Below are positions 54,599 to 56,144 of a stretch of 56,144 nt of DNA, in pieces. The stretch comes from Thioclava dalianensis (GTDB taxonomy: Bacteria; Pseudomonadota; Alphaproteobacteria; Rhodobacterales; Rhodobacteraceae): NCBI RefSeq assembly GCF_000715505.1, contig NZ_JHEH01000021.1, positions 1 through 56,144 on the forward strand, in the 5' to 3' direction. A model generated the notes under the pieces. That model was not told where the DNA came from. It saw nothing but the letters and a program-made list of their open reading frames with translations, and ran no database searches. Both the position numbers and the translations under genes were made by a program. How positions within the stretch are numbered: position 1 is the stretch's first letter; each line of letters starts with the position of its first letter.

Positions 54599-56144
54599 TC
54601 AAGAGGAAGATGGCTTTTCGATAAGCGCTCGGAGTTCGTAAAGGGCTTCGAGCGCTTCTTTTGGTGTCATCTCGTCCGGGATCAGGGCGCCGAGGCGATC
54701 TTCGAGGGCAGAGCTCTGGGGTGCTTTGGGCGCAGATTGCGGTGTGTTCGAGACTGAAAACAAGGGAAGATCATCGATCATCGCCTGTTTCTTACCGCCA
54801 CCCTCGCGCTCGCCTTTTTCCAGCGAGTCGAGCACGATCCTTGCGCGGTCAACCACGGAAGCGGGCAGACCTGCGAGCCGCGCGACCTGCACCCCGTAGG
54901 AGCGATCTGCCGCGCCTTTGCGGACTTCATGCAGGAAGATCACGTCGCCTTCCCATTCCTTGACCGACACGGTGGCGTTCTCGACTCCCTCGAGCTTGGC
55001 CGAGAGGGCGGTCATCTCGTGATAGTGGGTTGCAAAGAGGGCGCGGCAGCGGTTGGCGGCGTGAAGATGTTCCATCACGGCCCAAGCGATCGAGAGCCCG
55101 TCATAGGTGGCTGTCCCGCGTCCGATTTCATCGAGGATCACCAGCGCGCGTTCATCGGCCTGATTGAGGATCGCGGCGGTCTCGACCATTTCGACCATGA
55201 AGGTCGAGCGGCCCCGGGCCAGGTCATCCGCCGCGCCGACGCGTGAGAAGAGCTGTGAAACAAGGCCGATATGGGCGGCGCTTGCAGGGACAAAGCTCCC
55301 GGCTTGGGCGAGCAGCGCGATCAGGGCGTTCTGGCGCAGAAACGTCGATTTACCGGCCATGTTGGGGCCGGTGAGCAACCAGATCGCCGGGGTTGCGCCT
55401 GTGGTCAGATCGCAATCATTGGCGATGAAGGGCGTTCCGGTCTTTTTGAGCGCGGCCTCGACAACGGGATGACGCCCGCCCGTGATCTCGAACGCATGGC
55501 TGTCATCGACCTTCGGTTCATTCCAGTTTTCGCCCCGCGCGAGATCGGCAAACCCGGTGGAGAGGTCGATTTCGGCAAGGGCGCGGGCGGCCTCGTTGAT
55601 CGGGCCGGATTGGTCGAGAATGGCAGCTTTCAAGGTGAAATAGAGACGTTTTTCAATCTCCAGCGCATGGTTGCCAGCGTTCAGAATACGGGTCTCGATC
55701 TCACTGAGTTCGACGGTCGTGAAACGCACTTGATTGGCGGTGGTCTGGCGGTGGATGAAGCGCTCCGAAAGCGGCGCGGCAAGCATCTTCTCGGCATGGG
55801 TTGCTGTCGTTTCGATGAAATAGCCCAGCACGTTGTTATGCTTGATCTTGAGGCTCGAAATGCCAGTGGCCTCGATATATTCGGCCTGCATGCGTGCAAT
55901 GACGCCGCGCCCCTCGTCGCGCAATTGGCGGGTCTGGTCGAGCTCTTCGTCATAGCCTGACGCGATGAAGCCGCCATCGCGCGCGAGCAGCGGCGGTTCG
56001 GCGATCAGCGCTGCGTCCAGCAGGGCGGTGAGCGCATCATGGCCGGTCAGGGCCTGTGCTGCGCTTTTGAGCAATTCGGGTGCGTCGATATTGGCGAGTT
56101 GGTCGGCGATTTGTCCGGCCTGCGCCAGACCGTTGCGAATAACC
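54599..56144 (-). CDS. mutS: DNA mismatch repair protein MutS (C-terminal part; runs off the window)
   Basis: The last 514 codons of MutS; the reading frame is open to the right edge, so the mismatch-binding and connector domains lie outside. Visible are the clamp/lever region ([38 protein letters not shown]), the ATPase with Walker [15 protein letters not shown], Walker [16 protein letters not shown] and the ATHYHEMT loop, and the C-terminal dimerisation helices. The TTG at 56074 is not a real start because upstream codons are in frame and MutS-like. Converges with grpE. Confidence 0.96.
   Translation of the reverse strand, partial: VIRNGLAQAGQIADQLANIDAPELLKSAAQALTGHDALTALLDAALIAEPPLLARDGGFIASGYDEELDQTRQLRDEGRGVIARMQAEYIEATGISSLKIKHNNVLGYFIETTATHAEKMLAAPLSERFIHRQTTANQVRFTTVELSEIETRILNAGNHALEIEKRLYFTLKAAILDQSGPINEAARALAEIDLSTGFADLARGENWNEPKVDDSHAFEITGGRHPVVEAALKKTGTPFIANDCDLTTGATPAIWLLTGPNMAGKSTFLRQNALIALLAQAGSFVPASAAHIGLVSQLFSRVGAADDLARGRSTFMVEMVETAAILNQADERALVILDEIGRGTATYDGLSIAWAVMEHLHAANRCRALFATHYHEMTALSAKLEGVENATVSVKEWEGDVIFLHEVRKGAADRSYGVQVARLAGLPASVVDRARIVLDSLEKGEREGGGKKQAMIDDLPLFSVSNTPQSAPKAPQSSALEDRLGALIPDEMTPKEALEALYELRALIEKPSSS

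Overview
The window is high-GC DNA that reads as an alphaproteobacterial chromosome of the order Rhodobacterales (Rhodobacter/Paracoccus/Thioclava type). The evidence is gene content and order: rho-mnmE-mnmG-rsmG-parA-parB next to a DnaA-box-rich gap, an RpoE/ChrR sigma/anti-sigma pair beside a Cfa-like/DUF1365/FAD-oxidase/DUF3833 cluster, Hint-domain proteins, and complete leu and nad genes. I do not name a genus. Almost everything is core housekeeping; the only clear accessory segment is the left edge.

Left edge (1-3683): one end of an integrated element or decayed prophage, with a portal protein, two unidentified small genes, an excisionase-like HTH protein and a tyrosine integrase abutting the 3' end of tRNA-Leu(CAG). 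Region 3.9-14.8 kb: NDUFA9-like protein, uppP, gltD and gltB separated by two uncharacterised ORFs, a Hint protein, and mtgA. Region 14.9-20.1 kb: two divergent transcription units, rpoE-chrR (+) and FAD oxidase-DUF1365-Cfa-like-DUF3833 (-), with a TGATCC-type promoter facing each way. This looks like a photo-oxidative (singlet oxygen) membrane-lipid response module. Region 20.2-28 kb: tRNA-Pro(CGG), a DMT exporter, leuB, an SDR-like protein, a phosphohydrolase-fold protein, a membrane protein, and leuC-leuD. Region 28.1-35.9 kb: mscS-type channel, then rsfS-rlmH-methyltransferase-gpmI-envC-ctpA-rppH.

Region 35.9-42.2 kb runs leftward: maf-aroE-coaE-dnaQ, then nadA-nadB-nadC. At 42.16-42.56 kb is a non-coding, AT-rich gap with two perfect and several near-perfect DnaA boxes, which I interpret as the chromosomal replication origin. 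Genes flip orientation there: to the right hemJ, rho, mnmE, mnmG, rsmG, parA and parB all run rightward. Two perfect parS sites lie in this stretch, one on the mnmG start codon and one inside rsmG, so origin and centromere sit within about 5.5 kb. The right end holds rph-rdgB-hemW-DUF454 (-), hrcA-grpE (+) and the 3' part of mutS (-).

I see no rRNA, CRISPR array or insertion sequence. The observations most worth following up are the origin, the parS sites built into start/coding sequence, the divergent sigma-E promoters, a split operator around the gltD promoter, palindromes in the leuB and leuC upstream regions, two predicted leaderless transcripts, and several hairpin-rich intergenic spots. 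Operators and promoters were found by eye and are inferences.
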